DNA from: Monomorium pharaonis
Lineage: Eukaryota > Arthropoda > Insecta > Hymenoptera > Formicidae
NCBI RefSeq assembly: GCF_013373865.1
Contig: NC_050474.1
Span: forward strand, 6,609,561-6,673,560
Direction: 5' to 3'
DNA length: 64,000 nucleotides
The notes under the pieces were generated by a model, which saw only the letters and a program-made list of their open reading frames with translations, ran no database searches and was not told the origin of the DNA. The position numbers were made by a program, and so were the translations under genes. Below, one piece after another: positions 10,811 to 23,489 of the stretch; position 1 is the first letter of the stretch, and every line of letters begins with the position of its first letter.

Positions 10811-13560
10811 TTAAATCATGAAATGTAATATGATATCGACATATAATTGTATAAAAAATGTATAGATTATATATTTATTCTATATATACGTACATTATGT
10901 TTTGCACAAAAAGTCACAATATGTTGTGCTCTAAGAAAGACGTGATTTTTACCAACTTAGCGCAGGTGGATGACAAACTCATTTCAAAGTCGCGCCTAAA
11001 CGAATTGGATCGACAGGCAGGTTTAAATTAACGCGACGACTTAACGCGCTTCTTACGCGCCGGATGAACCTCACTTTCCCGCCCCGTTGCGCACCGAGGC
11101 ACGATCGAGCTGCCTGTAATGCGATCACTGGTGGATTATGTCATTCAGCTTCGGCTTATCGATTACCGTCCTGCTGCCTCCATTAACGTCGATCACTGCC
11201 ATTGCCTCCGTCGCGGCCGATCGCTGCGATTGGCTTCGTTATGGCCGATCTTACTCCTGTATCGCGTGTCAATCATTTAGTCGGCTCATGTCGCTGATAG
11301 GTTTATTGATCACGTATGCTTTGTTACAGTTACATGTACGAGGAAGTTGCCGAATACGCACCACTTATAAGCCGTTTTTTTATATTAGAAAAAAACGTCA
11401 ATTTCATCTTTATAATAATCTGATTTATACTAGTTTTACAATAATTATACATACATATAAAATATTTGATAAAGCTTATTTTTATAAAAATAAAAATTTA
11501 ATATAAAATTGCACGATTATTAGCATTGATAAAGAATTAACATTAGTTATATCTGATTTTTTTAAGTGTTGTTAACACGCACGAAACAAGATGTAATCTG
11601 TTAAATTTTTATCTATATCATTCATTCTTCTATTCATATCTCACTCTTGTCATTAAATGTTACCGATATCAAGTAAAAATGTAAAATATTGATAAAGTAT
11701 TGAAATTCAGATAGCAGATACGGCAGATAATTCTCCTCTCCTATAAATTGCCTGTATATGTCTGACATACGCGTTATTATATATTGCGTTATTGCTAACG
11801 TCAGTGTAAAATGCGAAATGTTAAGCTGAAATTTCTCGCTGTATTTTATAATCTTTGCTTATCGGATCAAACGATCACGCGATCGCACAACAGAATCTGC
11901 AAAATTGAAACGTACCAGGTTTGAGGGGGGGGGGAGAGGTTTAAATTTATTTTATCGTAAATCGATAATTATATACGTTGTTGATAATTAAACAGCGATT
12001 AACGTTCAGTGCGAGACGTGAAGGCATGCTTGCCGGAGCTGCGCGTTCGGGGATAATCCGAGAGTAAATCACGATGCTTATTCATGCAAAATTGATGTTT
12101 GTCGACGACTTATCGACGTGCGCGCAATTTCGGGATGCTCCCGCGCGCGGCTCTTAGCAATTTGCCGTGGCGTCGAGCACAGCTTTCGAAAATTCGTGTG
12201 GATCTCGCGAAGTAGGGTAGATGACGTGCGATAGCACGGCTTTGGCGCGGCGCGGCTGGAAAGGAGCGGAAGGGGCAAAACTCTCAAGGCTCCCTCGCTC
12301 TACGTGACCAGGATATAACGCGACAGTTTTCGAACAAACTTGGTATCCGGCGGTATTACATAGTATTACAGTGCAAATATGCAATTCATTCGCCGCAGCG
12401 GCGAAACTGCAGGTCGAACTTCCATTATTGAGCGCCATTTTCCCCCGTGTCGCCCGGCACGAAACACTTTAGCCCCGGCGTTTAAATATGTAGCCGGCTT
12501 ATTGTTGCGTTCTATTATTGGAATTTCGATTTGCGCGTCATTAACATCGGTGCTTATCTGTTATCTTCTCGGTAATTTTCTCTTTTCCTCTTGAAAAAGG
12601 AAAAAAGTGCTTCTACCTACCACACTCGACTAAAATTTACGTTTTGACCGGGGGACGCTTTTTTAAATCAAATGATAAATAAAAAATACTATAAAACAAA
12701 CTGTCGATAGATAGATAGATAGGTATTCTGAGATGCGCGCGATCGAAAATTTAAAAATTTCATTCGAACAAATTCCAAGAGTCAGATAAGGAAACTTTGC
12801 CGCTTTGACTTTTAAGTCGACCCTCTTCGAACGGAATTTTAATCTGATACTCGGACTACTGGCATGGTAGCACTCTCGCGATGCGAGAGGTACATTATTA
12901 TGTGCTTTTGAACCGAACTTTAGAAACATCTCTCTTTCTCTCTCGATATTAAGCACAGAAGCGTTTGGTTCTTTGATTTCAGCTTTCGCAGCAGCCGTTT
13001 AATTGTGATCTCAGCTGTCGTTCTCATGTAACCGTACGCTTCTCGTCGCAACTTACTCGAGCACAGGTGCCATAACACAGCACACTCTGCTCTAATCAAC
13101 GCGCAAAGTTACATATCTGTCGCAGCCTTGTTATCGCTACATGCCTCAACGTGTCTGCGCGCGATTATCGAGCATGTTCGTATAATATAATACATCCGGG
13201 CTGAGGCCGGGGCCACCCCACCGGGCTAATTCAATTTTCGAGCACGCGCAACGCAAATATTCATTGTTCGCGCACGTGGGGAAGAAAGTTCATTCGTGTC
13301 TGGCATTGCTATTGATATTCGTTGGCGCTTGTCCAAATTCGGTGGTCGGCGCGGTTAACAAACGGTTTTGTTCAGCGATAATCACGGCGGGCCCCTCGGT
13401 TCCTGAATATTCGCGGTGCTTTATCAACAACGTGCACGAGCTTGCATGCAAAAGCCACCCGATGTAATGCGCAATATCGTCGATAGATTCCCGCCCCCCT
13501 CCACGCTGTACAGGAAAATCGAAAAGTTGCAAAATCTGCTGCAAAGGACAGAAAATGGAA
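10811..13560. other. Non-coding, no gene recognised
   Basis: AT-rich to about 10910, mixed to 11340, AT-rich to 11840, then CpG-rich to about 12480. A G run lies at about 11926-11935 and a (GATA)4 repeat at about 12706-12722. A 67-codon frame at 13264 has a hydrophobic start but no other support. Confidence 0.5.
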
Positions 13561-14350
13561 TCCGGAATGCAAATCGAACGATGTAAATGTTTATCTTTTA
13601 ATAATTTAATTAATTTTTAATTAATGTATACGTTATAAAAAAGATGAGGTAAAACAATTTTAAATTCTTAAACAATCCGAATGTTTAAGAGAATTTTAAT
13701 GCTTTTTTATCTCGTCTGTCTTGAATAATCGCTAAATTTAACCCTAATTCTTTAAGATATTTATAAAATTGATGACTTAATTATTATTGATAGTAAATGT
13801 ATAGAATAGTTTTAATGTTGATTGAAATTTTTTACAATAGAACAGGAATAAACTCGATAAATTATTGAGGATAGTTGATGGCAGATTCAAATGCCAAGTT
13901 CCTGAATTAACTTTTAAGTAGATATAAATTGTTCGAATGAGCTTTCTATAAATGTACTTCCGTTTAATAATTGAAATAATTAATTCAATGTACTTTCTGC
14001 ATGATTTATTTCGGTCTCCTATATACATGTAGAAATTTGAATTATTTGTATTACGTAAATAATTGTCTAATTATTACATATTTAACTACATTTTAGTTTC
14101 GTTAACTTTTGCTATTGACTAATTTTTTAATACAATTTACCACGTCAAAAGAAAAGCTATTTATCTTGATCTTAATTTGACTTTTTATTTTCATTTTGAC
14201 TCGATTGCAGTTTGCGTAACTAAATTTGCGCGTACCTGAGTACTTGAATTTCTTCCATCCTGAACTTTTTTACAGTATACTTTTTCAGTACAACTTATTT
14301 CAGATTAATTTTATCCGGAGTACATCTCATATTTTAGATAAATTCGTAGC
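13561..14350. other. AT-rich stretch with a small hairpin
   Basis: A small imperfect hairpin lies at about 13657-13703, where ATTCTTAAACA faces TGTTTAAGAGAAT around a six-base loop. Otherwise there is no definable repeat and no gene. Confidence 0.5.
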
Positions 14351-16178
14351 TTTTTTTCGTGTATGCCCCGTACGAATCTAAGTAAAAACTCGCGTTTTTG
14401 GGATTCGTATAATTTCGGGGCGCGTATTCATTAGGGGTGGGAAAAAGTTTGACGCGCGCGGCGGCGGCGGAGAGAAGCGGCCGTGACGAATGCCAATTAA
14501 GCGTCGCGTAATGAACGACTACGACTTCCCTACACGCGCGTGTCGGAACGCAGAACGAGCGCGACGACACGGCGCGCACGGTTGGAATATTATTTATGGA
14601 CGGCCGCGCGCCCCGCATTGTGAACATTCGAAAAGCCTCTTTCGTGCGAGATACGGGCCACCCCCCATCCCCCTTCCCACCCCGCAGTATTCTACTCGCA
14701 GCAGTGACGAATGCACCGGTAACCGTTCGGCAGCACACCGCGCAAATGCGGCCAATCGGAAGGGGAGGATTGCCGGCTCGTTGCGCTCGCGAAGTGGAGA
14801 AAGCCCGAGCGCGCACCCCGCGAACCGTTACCTCGCGCTCTACCGCCCCTAACGATCTCTCGCTCTCTCGTATTTCGCAACCGTGCAAAAATTGCCCCGG
14901 CAGCAGGTCCCAGCTCGGCTTGTACTTTCCCTCCCCCCCCCCCCCTCGGACAGCCGGTCTTGTCCCCCGAAATTAGCGCGATAATAGCTCGAATATAGCT
15001 TTTACCATAACACGAAATATTGTATAAACGATCTCATCTTTTATTCAGCAGGTTTTTTGCAGTACCCGAGTATCGATCGCCCTACTTGTTAACGTTGTTT
15101 GTGGCGCTACGTATAAGTATTTTATGATTTTTTTCAAGTAATCTCTATTTGTCGCTCGGTAATTCGTTTCATGATCGATACGCCGCGATGTACACCAAAC
15201 AGTTTTTCCTTCTTCAATTTTTCTTCCGCCTCGGCTTGGATTTATTTTTCCATTTATCCCCGGAGTCGACTACAATTGTCATCTCTTTTAAATGGTATTT
15301 TTCAATTTTTCATGATTGCGACGGAATTGTTAATTACCCCGCGTATTTTTTTGCGCAGACTCATTGTTTCTCAAATGAAGATGGAACTGTATTTTTTTTT
15401 TTGCGCGCGCGCGCACCCGAGTGTTAAATTAATAAAACCCGGCATTGTGGATATAACGGAAAGGCCGCCGTGCCGTTATTTTTCTTCGTCTCGCGATATA
15501 TATCGCACTACGCGGCAACAGTTTACATTGATTTGTCGCATTTTTTCCATTTCTAACGAACGATCTCGCCGGAGTACATGAAGTTCAGCACGAATGGCCG
15601 ACGTCACTTTTTTTTTTTTTTAAATCGCTTTTACCGAGCTCGGAATAGTTTTTGCTACGCGCTCGCGTGGTAAAATACAGTCTCTCACCGGGGGAGGGGG
15701 GAGAAAAATTATTTTTAACATACGTCTCGGAGAGAATTCGTTCTCACCGGCCGTGATCTGTTTATTTTCGCGACCGCGCGGAAAATTTCAGAAATGCCTG
15801 TCGCGATACGAGGTTCGCCGCCGCGTGCCAGATGCATATACATAGCTTTCTCTTGTTGGCACGCCGGGCTGTGCTCCGTATTAGTTACTGGGATTTTCCG
15901 TGAGCCGTCTGGATTGTCGCGCTTTCTTACGGCACCACGAAACTTTGCATAAGCACTTGGACCTTATTTCACGTCTCTCCTCTTCGATTTATCTGCCCAA
16001 TCAATCTCGAGTCTACCCCCCCCCCCTCGTCTTTTTCATCGTTGTGTTACTTATATTGATTTTTTTCGCGGATGGATGTAGTTTTGTTAAAGAGAGAACT
16101 AACGTCCGGGAAAAATAACTTTCCGCGATGCTACACGTTTTCACCCGCGATGTATTATTGTTGCATCCGTATTAACTA
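14351..16178. other. CpG-rich then mixed non-coding
   Basis: 14.4-15.0 kb is CpG-rich with overlapping open frames on both strands, including a 184-codon minus-strand frame that matches nothing I know. C runs lie at 14933-14945 and 16016-16026, and a CG run at about 15403-15413. T runs occur near 15390 and 15609. Confidence 0.5.
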
Positions 16179-16556
16179 CATAGAAGCAAAGAATTATTGT
16201 CTCATATACGAGCAAAAATACCAGTATAAAATCTTTAAAGAGTTCAATAATTTTAAATTTCAGCAAAATATTATGTTTTTATTTCAATACATCAATAATC
16301 GAAAAAAAAAACACGATATGTAATTGTTTTGATAATAGTAAAAAAATTTTAATTCTCTGTTTGAAGATATTGTTATTTTTTTCATCCAATATTGTTTTCT
16401 CTCATGAAAATAAAATATTATTGAACAAGGAGAATATATTTTTCTCAATAAAACACTATATAAAATTCTTTATGTAAATTTTATGTCTGCTTGAGATCAG
16501 CAAATTTTTGCATATGAGACAATGATTGTAGTTTTCAGACTAATTTCTTTTCTGCG
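16179..16556. mobile_element. TA-flanked MITE (family shared with 34.4 kb)
   Basis: The element is bounded by TA at 16177-16178 and 16557-16558, as expected for Tc1/mariner insertion. Left tip CATAGAAGCAAAGAATTATT and the reverse complement of the right end (CGCAGAAAAGAAATTAGTC) align at the tips. After about 17 extra bases in the right arm, both share ATTGTCTCATAT. The interior (16229-16492) is clearly related to 34402-34660. There is no transposase frame, so it is non-autonomous. Confidence 0.65.
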
Positions 16557-18575
16557 TAGCTCGTATTATCTGATTAATTTATGCAGTAAGGATTACATTG
16601 CTTCAGGAACAAACATGCATGCGTAATTTCATTGCGCGTGCATTTTCCATCGCGGAAAGAGTTTATCCGGCGTTGCTTATAAAATATTTTTCCGCTGAAA
16701 TCCTGTAAATAATGGACGTACATTCCGCCGGACGGTTGTATTATTACAAAGTTACGCTGTTGAAAATACGATTACGGGGGATAGAATAGATGGATCGATG
16801 GCTTCTTACGTCCACGATGGGCGTTACGTCGACGTAAGGCATTTTGCTGCTCGAAACATTACTCTTACTCGAAAGAGAACAGTTTAAAATATTTTTCACC
16901 TTCGACTTAAGCTCGTTCGTGAGAAAAATTGGACAATGTCGTCGGATACTCTCGTGGAAATATTTATTACCATAATTCTTTTCCCGGGATCAAAAGGGCG
17001 CGAAGGAGAATCGGTTCGACAGCGCTGGACCGAGGGATGTTGAATTTTAACGAATGTAGGAGAAGATGCCGGGCGCGAGCGGACAGTTCTCGAGATTTTC
17101 CATCCTCCAGAGAGAGAGAGAGAAACGTAATCCTCGTGTTAAACGAACGAAATTCGTTTGAACGAAGGTCAAACGTTAACGTTACGATAATCGAGTTTGA
17201 CGTTATTTAGAGGAATTTATCATGCAGCGTTTTCCCGTTGTAGATCGTAAAAAAGAAAGATATTAAAAAATGCACGAAAACGTGTCTCTCTTGTTCGTCT
17301 CGTGTCGGTCTTTCAGATGTCTACTTAAGGTGAAATTTATGACAGGCCGCGTCATCCGCGCTGCACGAAAATACCAAATATCCCGACGGCATGCACAAGA
17401 ATCGACGGGCCGAGAAAGCACGCCCGGATTAATCGCCGGGCGATAGAAAAGCGAAGCGACGGCGGTGGGTCGGCGTCAAAGCACTTACGAGACGAAAGAA
17501 GGAAATTCTTCTCGTGCCGGAGGGACAATCCGGAGGGGTCGGATAGAGTGAAGGAAGCGGCGTTATGGCGGTTTGAAGCGAAAGAAGAGGAAGAGGGAGA
17601 AAAAGAGGAATCCATAGCGCGACAATAGCGGGAGACAAAGGGCACCCTCGGCGTGAATTCTCGACGTGCCCGCGTTTTCTCGATTCCGCTTCCTCTTGAG
17701 CTCGGACGCGGCTTTCCCTCCCGGGGAAATCCCCGGCGGCCGGACGCGCGCGAAAGAAAAGGCGCGCGATGTACGTCATAGATGGCCGAGCGATGGCGAC
17801 GTTAATTCACCCTGTGAGAAAGGGAGAAGGGGAAGCGTTTCCTGTTTCGAGGAAGAAACGGCCGTGCTGGTGCGCGGAACGGATCGTCCACCCCCGGGGA
17901 GAGGAGATGCTCTCGGGTAACAAGTTTCTCTCCGCGGGAATCTGAATTTAGGATTCGGAGCAACTTTATGATTTCGGTTTTAATAAAAGTCCGACCCGCG
18001 GATATTAACAAGGACGCGGAGAGACGGATAGAAGTTTCTTAATTTTTCATCGTTCGCGGGAGGGGGGAGGGGAGATAAAGCGGGTCGGGTTCTTATCCCG
18101 CGCCGGGAAATCTGCGGCGCAACGAAAAATGTGCTCGCCCAAGATAGAACGGATTTATTGGACGGCCCGCTTGCGCCGGACGGACAATCGCCTATAGTCA
18201 CCGTGATACGACGCTGGAAAATAGCTTCTCTCGTGCTGCTATGTACGTTGGGGAGCGTTGCGCTGGAAAATTTTCACGGTGAAAATGTATGATACTGTGA
18301 CGCGCGACGTCGCGCGTCGGCGCGACCGACGGTATTACGATTATAATATCGTAAATGCAGTGCGTTACGTGGCGGCACGATTATTTCGAATTAATTGGAC
18401 GGGATAAATCTACAAGATTATTCTTCCGGATTAAAATTTCCCCCGTCGAAAGATAAATTTACGAATTAAACTTATGTAATTTTGTATAGCTGTATGCATC
18501 TAATTTAATAATTGTCTACGTCGTGCAAATTGCAAGTGGTATAAAACTTGGAAATTCTGTGAAAAATCTGGAAAC
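16557..18575. other. CpG-rich non-coding with palindromic sites
   Basis: Contains the perfect palindrome TTACGTCGACGTAA (16824-16837) and a perfect 20-bp palindrome at 18299-18318. A short GA tract lies at about 17110-17123. Open frames at 17.3-18.2 kb lie on both strands of GC-rich sequence and look fortuitous. Confidence 0.5.
18299..18318. promoter_or_regulatory. Perfect 20-bp palindrome around GACGTC
   Basis: GACGCGCGACGTCGCGCGTC is fully self-complementary with no spacer. The centre GACGTC is the core of a full CRE/ATF site, flanked by CG-alternating arms. A site or a chance product of CG-rich sequence are both possible. Confidence 0.35.
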
Positions 18576-18811
18576 GCATAGAAAAAAAACACAAGTTTCA
18601 AATCAACAATATTATTCTTATATACAAGCAAGAATGTAGAACATTCTTTAATGAATTTGATAATTTTAAACGGATAATGAAACTTGCTTACACAAAGAAA
18701 TTATGTTTCTGTTGAAAATTAAATTAATCTTTAAAGAATATTCTATATTCTTGCTTATATATGAAAATAATATTGTTGATTTGAAACTCTCTAATGTTTT
18801 TTTCTCTGTGC
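18576..18811. mobile_element. Foldback MITE, about 236 bp
   Basis: Outer arms 18576-18651 and 18724-18811 are reverse complements over about 60 bases with few mismatches; GTTTCAAATCAACAATATTA occurs in the left arm and as reverse complement in the right. The right tip reads GCACAGAGAAAAAAAC in reverse complement, the same tip type as other elements here; the left tip has decayed. No coding capacity. Confidence 0.7.
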
Positions 18812-20795
18812 GGGAACGGCAATTTAAATCTCCCCCAAATTATAGCGGACAAACGTTAGCGTTCCATCGAAACGTTATTGATCGTAGTCAAATCGGCTCT
18901 CTGTCTGCCGAGTGCACCTTGAAGAGATTAAAAATAGCTCTAACCCCACGTCGACCAACAAGGCGTCTCGTTAATCTGCCTTTATTGTCCGTGTGAAGCG
19001 TCTGACGTGTACCTTGGGGAAAATCTGACGTTATACGCGGTGGCGTATGCGTACGCGTAATTGCGCGAGCGTATCCGTCGACCGCGGAAAATTTAATATT
19101 CCGAAATTACGTCCGTTCGACCGTGCGTTATATCGCGGGCCGTAAATCGCGCGGCGAAGAACTTAATACGCCGCATAAATATTGGTCTAATAAATTTAAT
19201 GAGTCTCGCGCATGCCGCCCTTCTCCGTAGTCGCGAATTTTTCAAAGGGAAACGGTTCTTCGATTAATCCTTCGAAATTTTATGTCCAAAGGAATGACTT
19301 TAATATCGACGTATTTAGGGGAGAGTTTCTGAATACGTACTGGTCGTATCTCATTGATATTTATTTAAAATAAATAATATTTGGTGAAATTAATATGAAA
19401 TAAATGGAAATGAGCAAGATAGATAAAAGTTTAACAGATTGCATGATGCTTGTTTTACGCGTGCTAACAACATTGTGAAAAATTAAGTAAAATTTATGTT
19501 AATTTTTGATTAATTTATTTAACTAGTAATAATGTAATTGTTTTATTGTCAAAATAATAATATTCTTTTTTTCTGTGTACCACTCTTTAAATTTTATTAC
19601 AATAAATATAAATAATTAATCTAAGAAAAGTGTTAATAGTGAAACAAATAATTGATACGAATAAAAATAAATTGAATTGCACAAATAAATTGAATTCAGT
19701 TTTATTTCGAAGTCGTTAGCTTTCATTACTGTTATCATTGTATTGTTGAATATTTTTTCCATCGAGAAATTATTAATAAATAGGCATCAACTTTTTGTAT
19801 TTCTAATTATTATAATTTATAAATTTGAAATTAATATTTTCAAAGGCGATATGATGTAGGAGATAAATATTTACGCGATTGTCTAAATCATATATTTTTT
19901 GCACCGCATTACAATAAAGTTTATAAAAGTTTAATTTGAAATTGATAAGAAGTTATGGGTGTATTAAGCTACAATTTCCAACGTTTATTTACGAAATCAA
20001 TACCAAATGGAAAATATAAAAACAGCTCAAATGATATGTATCCAGCAACTTTTCGTTTATATTGTCAGATCGATAGTCTCGAAACAATAAAAATAATCGT
20101 TACTCTGCAAAATAATTCGACTACCATGAAGCGCGCAGACCAGGAACGTATAGGTCTGCGATTGAAAACATATAATCCTCGCGCTTTTTAATTGGCGTAT
20201 TAAAGTTTGGCTCGCGCTCCGCAGTCCGTTCGTGGAAACTGTTGCTTCGCCTCGGTAACTTGGTCTCAGTACGGCTGCCCCCTTTTTTTCCCGTTGACTT
20301 GAGAACGTGAGAGAAGAACTTGAAATTCTTCTCGAGAATGGTGAAGCTGCGCAAGTAGACGATGGTAAAAGTGATTCTTACAGAAAGTTCTCGTTAAAAA
20401 AACCGCGTTACACGGACGATGAAAACTCTCTTCAATATCTCGCTCGCAGGTAATATCTCGCTTGCCGTAAAGATTATTAGCGTTACGATATTTTCATGAA
20501 AAGTTTGGAAACTGAATTTTAAACTCTCTAAAGATAAATTATATATACATAACACGAATTAGTGGTGGGGAAAGGATTTTCTATCGACGTGCTGCTAGTT
20601 CTATATATTAATGTGCAATAAAGAGTACACGAGTTAATCGCACGGTCGCTTTGGAATTGATTTTATAATCCATAATTTTTCTCATTAATTTTCTCATTAT
20701 ATCGTCCTTTACTTCGTGCTAAGATCTTGGCAATCGAGAGCTGAAATTCTCCCTCGAAATCGAGCGGAATTTCTCTTCCCACTGCATCATTTAGA
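18812..20795. other. Non-coding with a solo MITE end
   Basis: CpG-rich to about 19250, then AT-rich to 20100. At about 19545-19577 a sequence ending CTTTTTTTCTGTG-TA has the reverse complement CACAGAAAAAAAGAATATTA, like the MITE tips in this window; I found no partner end. No gene is recognised. Confidence 0.5.
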
Positions 20796-20872
20796 GATAT
20801 GGATATATACCTACGCATATACATACATACATATATACATATACGTGGATATATATGTATGTACGTATGTAT
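20796..20872. repeat. TA/CA-rich inverted microsatellite
   Basis: ATACATACATACATATATAC-type sequence on the left is mirrored by ATATATATGTATGTACGTAT on the right around a GTGG centre, so the tract can fold into a hairpin. Probably a microsatellite that grew in both directions. Confidence 0.7.
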
Positions 20873-22147
20873 ACCGTCGCCGAAACACAGTTAAATTGGG
20901 CGCACTCCGTGATGGTCGTTACCTCGAGCATATAATGAACGGAGCGGTGCGAGTTCGCCCTGAAGGGAACCGTTAAGGGTTCGAGCCAAAATTTGTCCTT
21001 ACGGAGTACTTAAGCTGGTCTCTCTGGTGGAATTTGCCGGCGAAAAGGCTGCTTAATTAGTAATTTTACAATCGAGCGAGTGATCTGCGTATGAGACCCA
21101 CGGCTTAATAAAATTTGCGACGATTGGGACAAGTCACGATAGTCTTAACGACATTATAAGGATCATTTGTTATTACCAAACATTTACGTAATTTTATAGC
21201 TATTACGGCTAATGTTAGACATAAAGAATTATTTAACTTTTGCGTGTTTTATAATATATTATTGCATAATATATTTACGTTTTTCGATCCTTTTGTAAAA
21301 ACTCGAGATGCAGTTTCTTCTTTGTAACAATTAGAGATTGCCCTCTCCTCAGCAATTTCAATTTCTCGATCCGTTAAGTAATAAATTTTATTATCAATAT
21401 TGCAATTAAATCTCGGCGAACGGTTTATACAGACGTACAAGAATGCGCCGCCCCTCGACGAGGGACGCAGTAGGCGAACAATAAAATACGGTATTAAATT
21501 AACTAGGCGAAGTAAACTGTCCGTGATTGGGACCATCGTATTCCGAGAATGTAGTGTCGATCCGTTATCGTCAGCTCTGGAAAATAGGATTAGAGAAATG
21601 AAACGCGCAGCTGTCACTCTTCTTCGAAACGCTTCATTGAAACGCGAAAAATCGTTGGTTTTTTTCCAGATATTAGATTACGGCGAAAGTTAATTTCTTA
21701 TTTATTTATTAGCACAATTAAGATTTATGCACTTATAAATAGCGAACAGGAAAATAAATTATAAAATTTTTTAATTGCGATTAATTGAAATTATAATTTT
21801 TATAGAACGCGATGATTACGTGAAGAGCAGAAACACAACATGAGAAGAAATAGCAAGAAAGCAGCGACAATGTTATGAATTGATACATAATACGTGAACC
21901 TTATAATCTCCATTATTAATAACGCTTAATTTATGTTAAGCACATAGTAATTACCTTATAGCCCTTCTGAGATGTTGAAGAAAATTGCAAAGTTGCGACG
22001 AGGCCTGCGATAGTGCTGTTGCGAAGTGCACAGAGAAGCTTATGCTATCGCGTGTTAATTAAAGTTCGTTGCTTCTAATTTCGTGCGAGTCCCCTCCTGC
22101 GAGAGAAGTCCCGTGCTTACATTGGGTTCTTATAATAGAATCTCGAT
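20873..22147. other. Non-coding, no gene recognised
   Basis: Mixed sequence, AT-rich around 21170-21400 and 21690-21960. GGGTTCGAGCC near 20977 resembles a tRNA B box, but no cloverleaf can be built around it. Otherwise nothing is seen. Confidence 0.55.
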
Positions 22148-22179
22148 ACAACAAGAACAACAACAACAACAACAACAAC
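22148..22179. repeat. (AAC)n microsatellite
   Basis: About eight AAC units following a degenerate ACAACAAG start. Confidence 0.9.
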
Positions 22180-22839
22180 GGATTGCACCTTCTGACGAAC
22201 TTTAGTTCATTTCGCTATTTTTCCACTCGCTTTGGAAACTACCGAGGATTTACGAGGGAAAAAATCCCCGGGAAAGTAGGATAGAAAGATCGATTTTTAC
22301 ACCAAAATGTGCCAGAAAGCACGCGAATTTGCACGAACACTGAACACTCGGAATTTGATCCAAGAAAATCTTTCCCAGTAAATCAAATTTTCAAAGCTCG
22401 AACTTTCTTGGAAAGTAACCCCTTCCCCACAATTTACAATCGTTAAGACCGGCGAAGGACCAAGATTGATCTTTTTCCTTTCGACGTACGTGCGGGAAAG
22501 GAAACTTTTTCGACGTTCCTCCCTTCCCCCGGGTTCCATCATCCCGATTTTCGTCCCCTCCGGCCGTGCGTTGCACTTTGTTCGCGAAATATTCTCTCCG
22601 TTCTGCCGTTCGCATCGTTCCCGAAACTTTCAGGCCGATGTAGAAGGAACCCACCGCCGGGGGAACGATCAACTCAGTACCGACGCAATTTCAAACCGAA
22701 ACTTTTCCCCTCTGCTCGCGATACTCGGGGAACGACCACGAAATCAGCACTATCCGTAAGCTTTATGCGAACGATGTATCCGCAATACGACGACGTAAAA
22801 GGAGAGTTTCCACGTTCCAACATGCGAGCTATCATCGGA
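22180..22839. other. Non-coding, no gene recognised
   Basis: GC-richer sequence with open frames on both strands that match no known family. Confidence 0.5.
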
Positions 22840-22935
22840 CAGGATAGTCGGAAAATGGTCCTTAAACGAGAGAAGCGCACCGTCGGCGGGTCCGTCCGTG
22901 CGACAAAGAAAATGGAAATAGGATTCTTTGCGGTA

Positions 22936-23000
<65 letters not shown>
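22840..23000 (+). repeat. Dispersed repeat with (TC)n tail, copy 1
   Basis: About 100 bases (GGAAAATGGTCCTTAAACGA, AGAAGCGCACCGTC, GCGACAAAGAAAATGGAAAT) lead into about 30 TC units at 22939-22999. A matching arrangement occurs in the same orientation at 25495-25650. A non-microsatellite 5' part plus a simple tail suggests a short retroposon or a duplicated segment; I do not recognise the family. Minus-strand frames share YFHFLCR/YFHSFCR only because the DNA is shared. Confidence 0.6.
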
Positions 23001-23002
<2 letters not shown>

Positions 23003-23489
23003 CTTAATATCGCGAAGTGACATAGCCATCGAGACACGACCGCGGTTGCTCTAATGGCTCCGCCGCTCCCCAAGGAGAGGATCTTTTCCTATCTCTTTCA
23101 AAAATTGCACGTTCCGCCATTTACGTTATCCTCGTCATATTACAGTTGTAAGTGTTCGTTGCAATGGGACTTTTTTTTTACATTATTTCTTTGCAAGGAG
23201 TGCCGATTCTTTCGGGTTTCCGTCGCGCGAACTTTTACGAGTTCAATTACTACTCGCAGAACTATACAATATGGAGATGACAATTTTTGCTTGTTATAAT
23301 AAGTTGAACGATTGTTCGAATAATACTTATATCAGATCCGCAATGATAAATGATTGATACAACTAAATCTTATTCAAAAACTCATTTATTTTGAATTTGT
23401 GATTTATACTCTTACCTCATACTTGAACTTGAATATATGAGAATATGTAATTTGTTTCTACTACAAATACAAATTGAATCTCTGAATCT
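23001..23489. other. Non-coding, no gene recognised
   Basis: Mixed sequence becoming AT-rich at about 23290. Nothing definable is seen before the element at 23490. Confidence 0.5.

Noticed and set aside
13264..13467. 67-codon frame with a signal-peptide-like start
   Set aside because: Hydrophobic start alone is weak, and the rest has no cysteine pattern or known secreted-peptide motif.
14334..14888. 184-codon minus-strand frame
   Set aside because: CpG-rich DNA with several overlapping frames on both strands; composition is Arg- and Ala-rich with no known motif.
20930..20990. tRNA-like B box GGGTTCGAGCC
   Set aside because: No A box at the right distance and no acceptor or anticodon stems can be formed.
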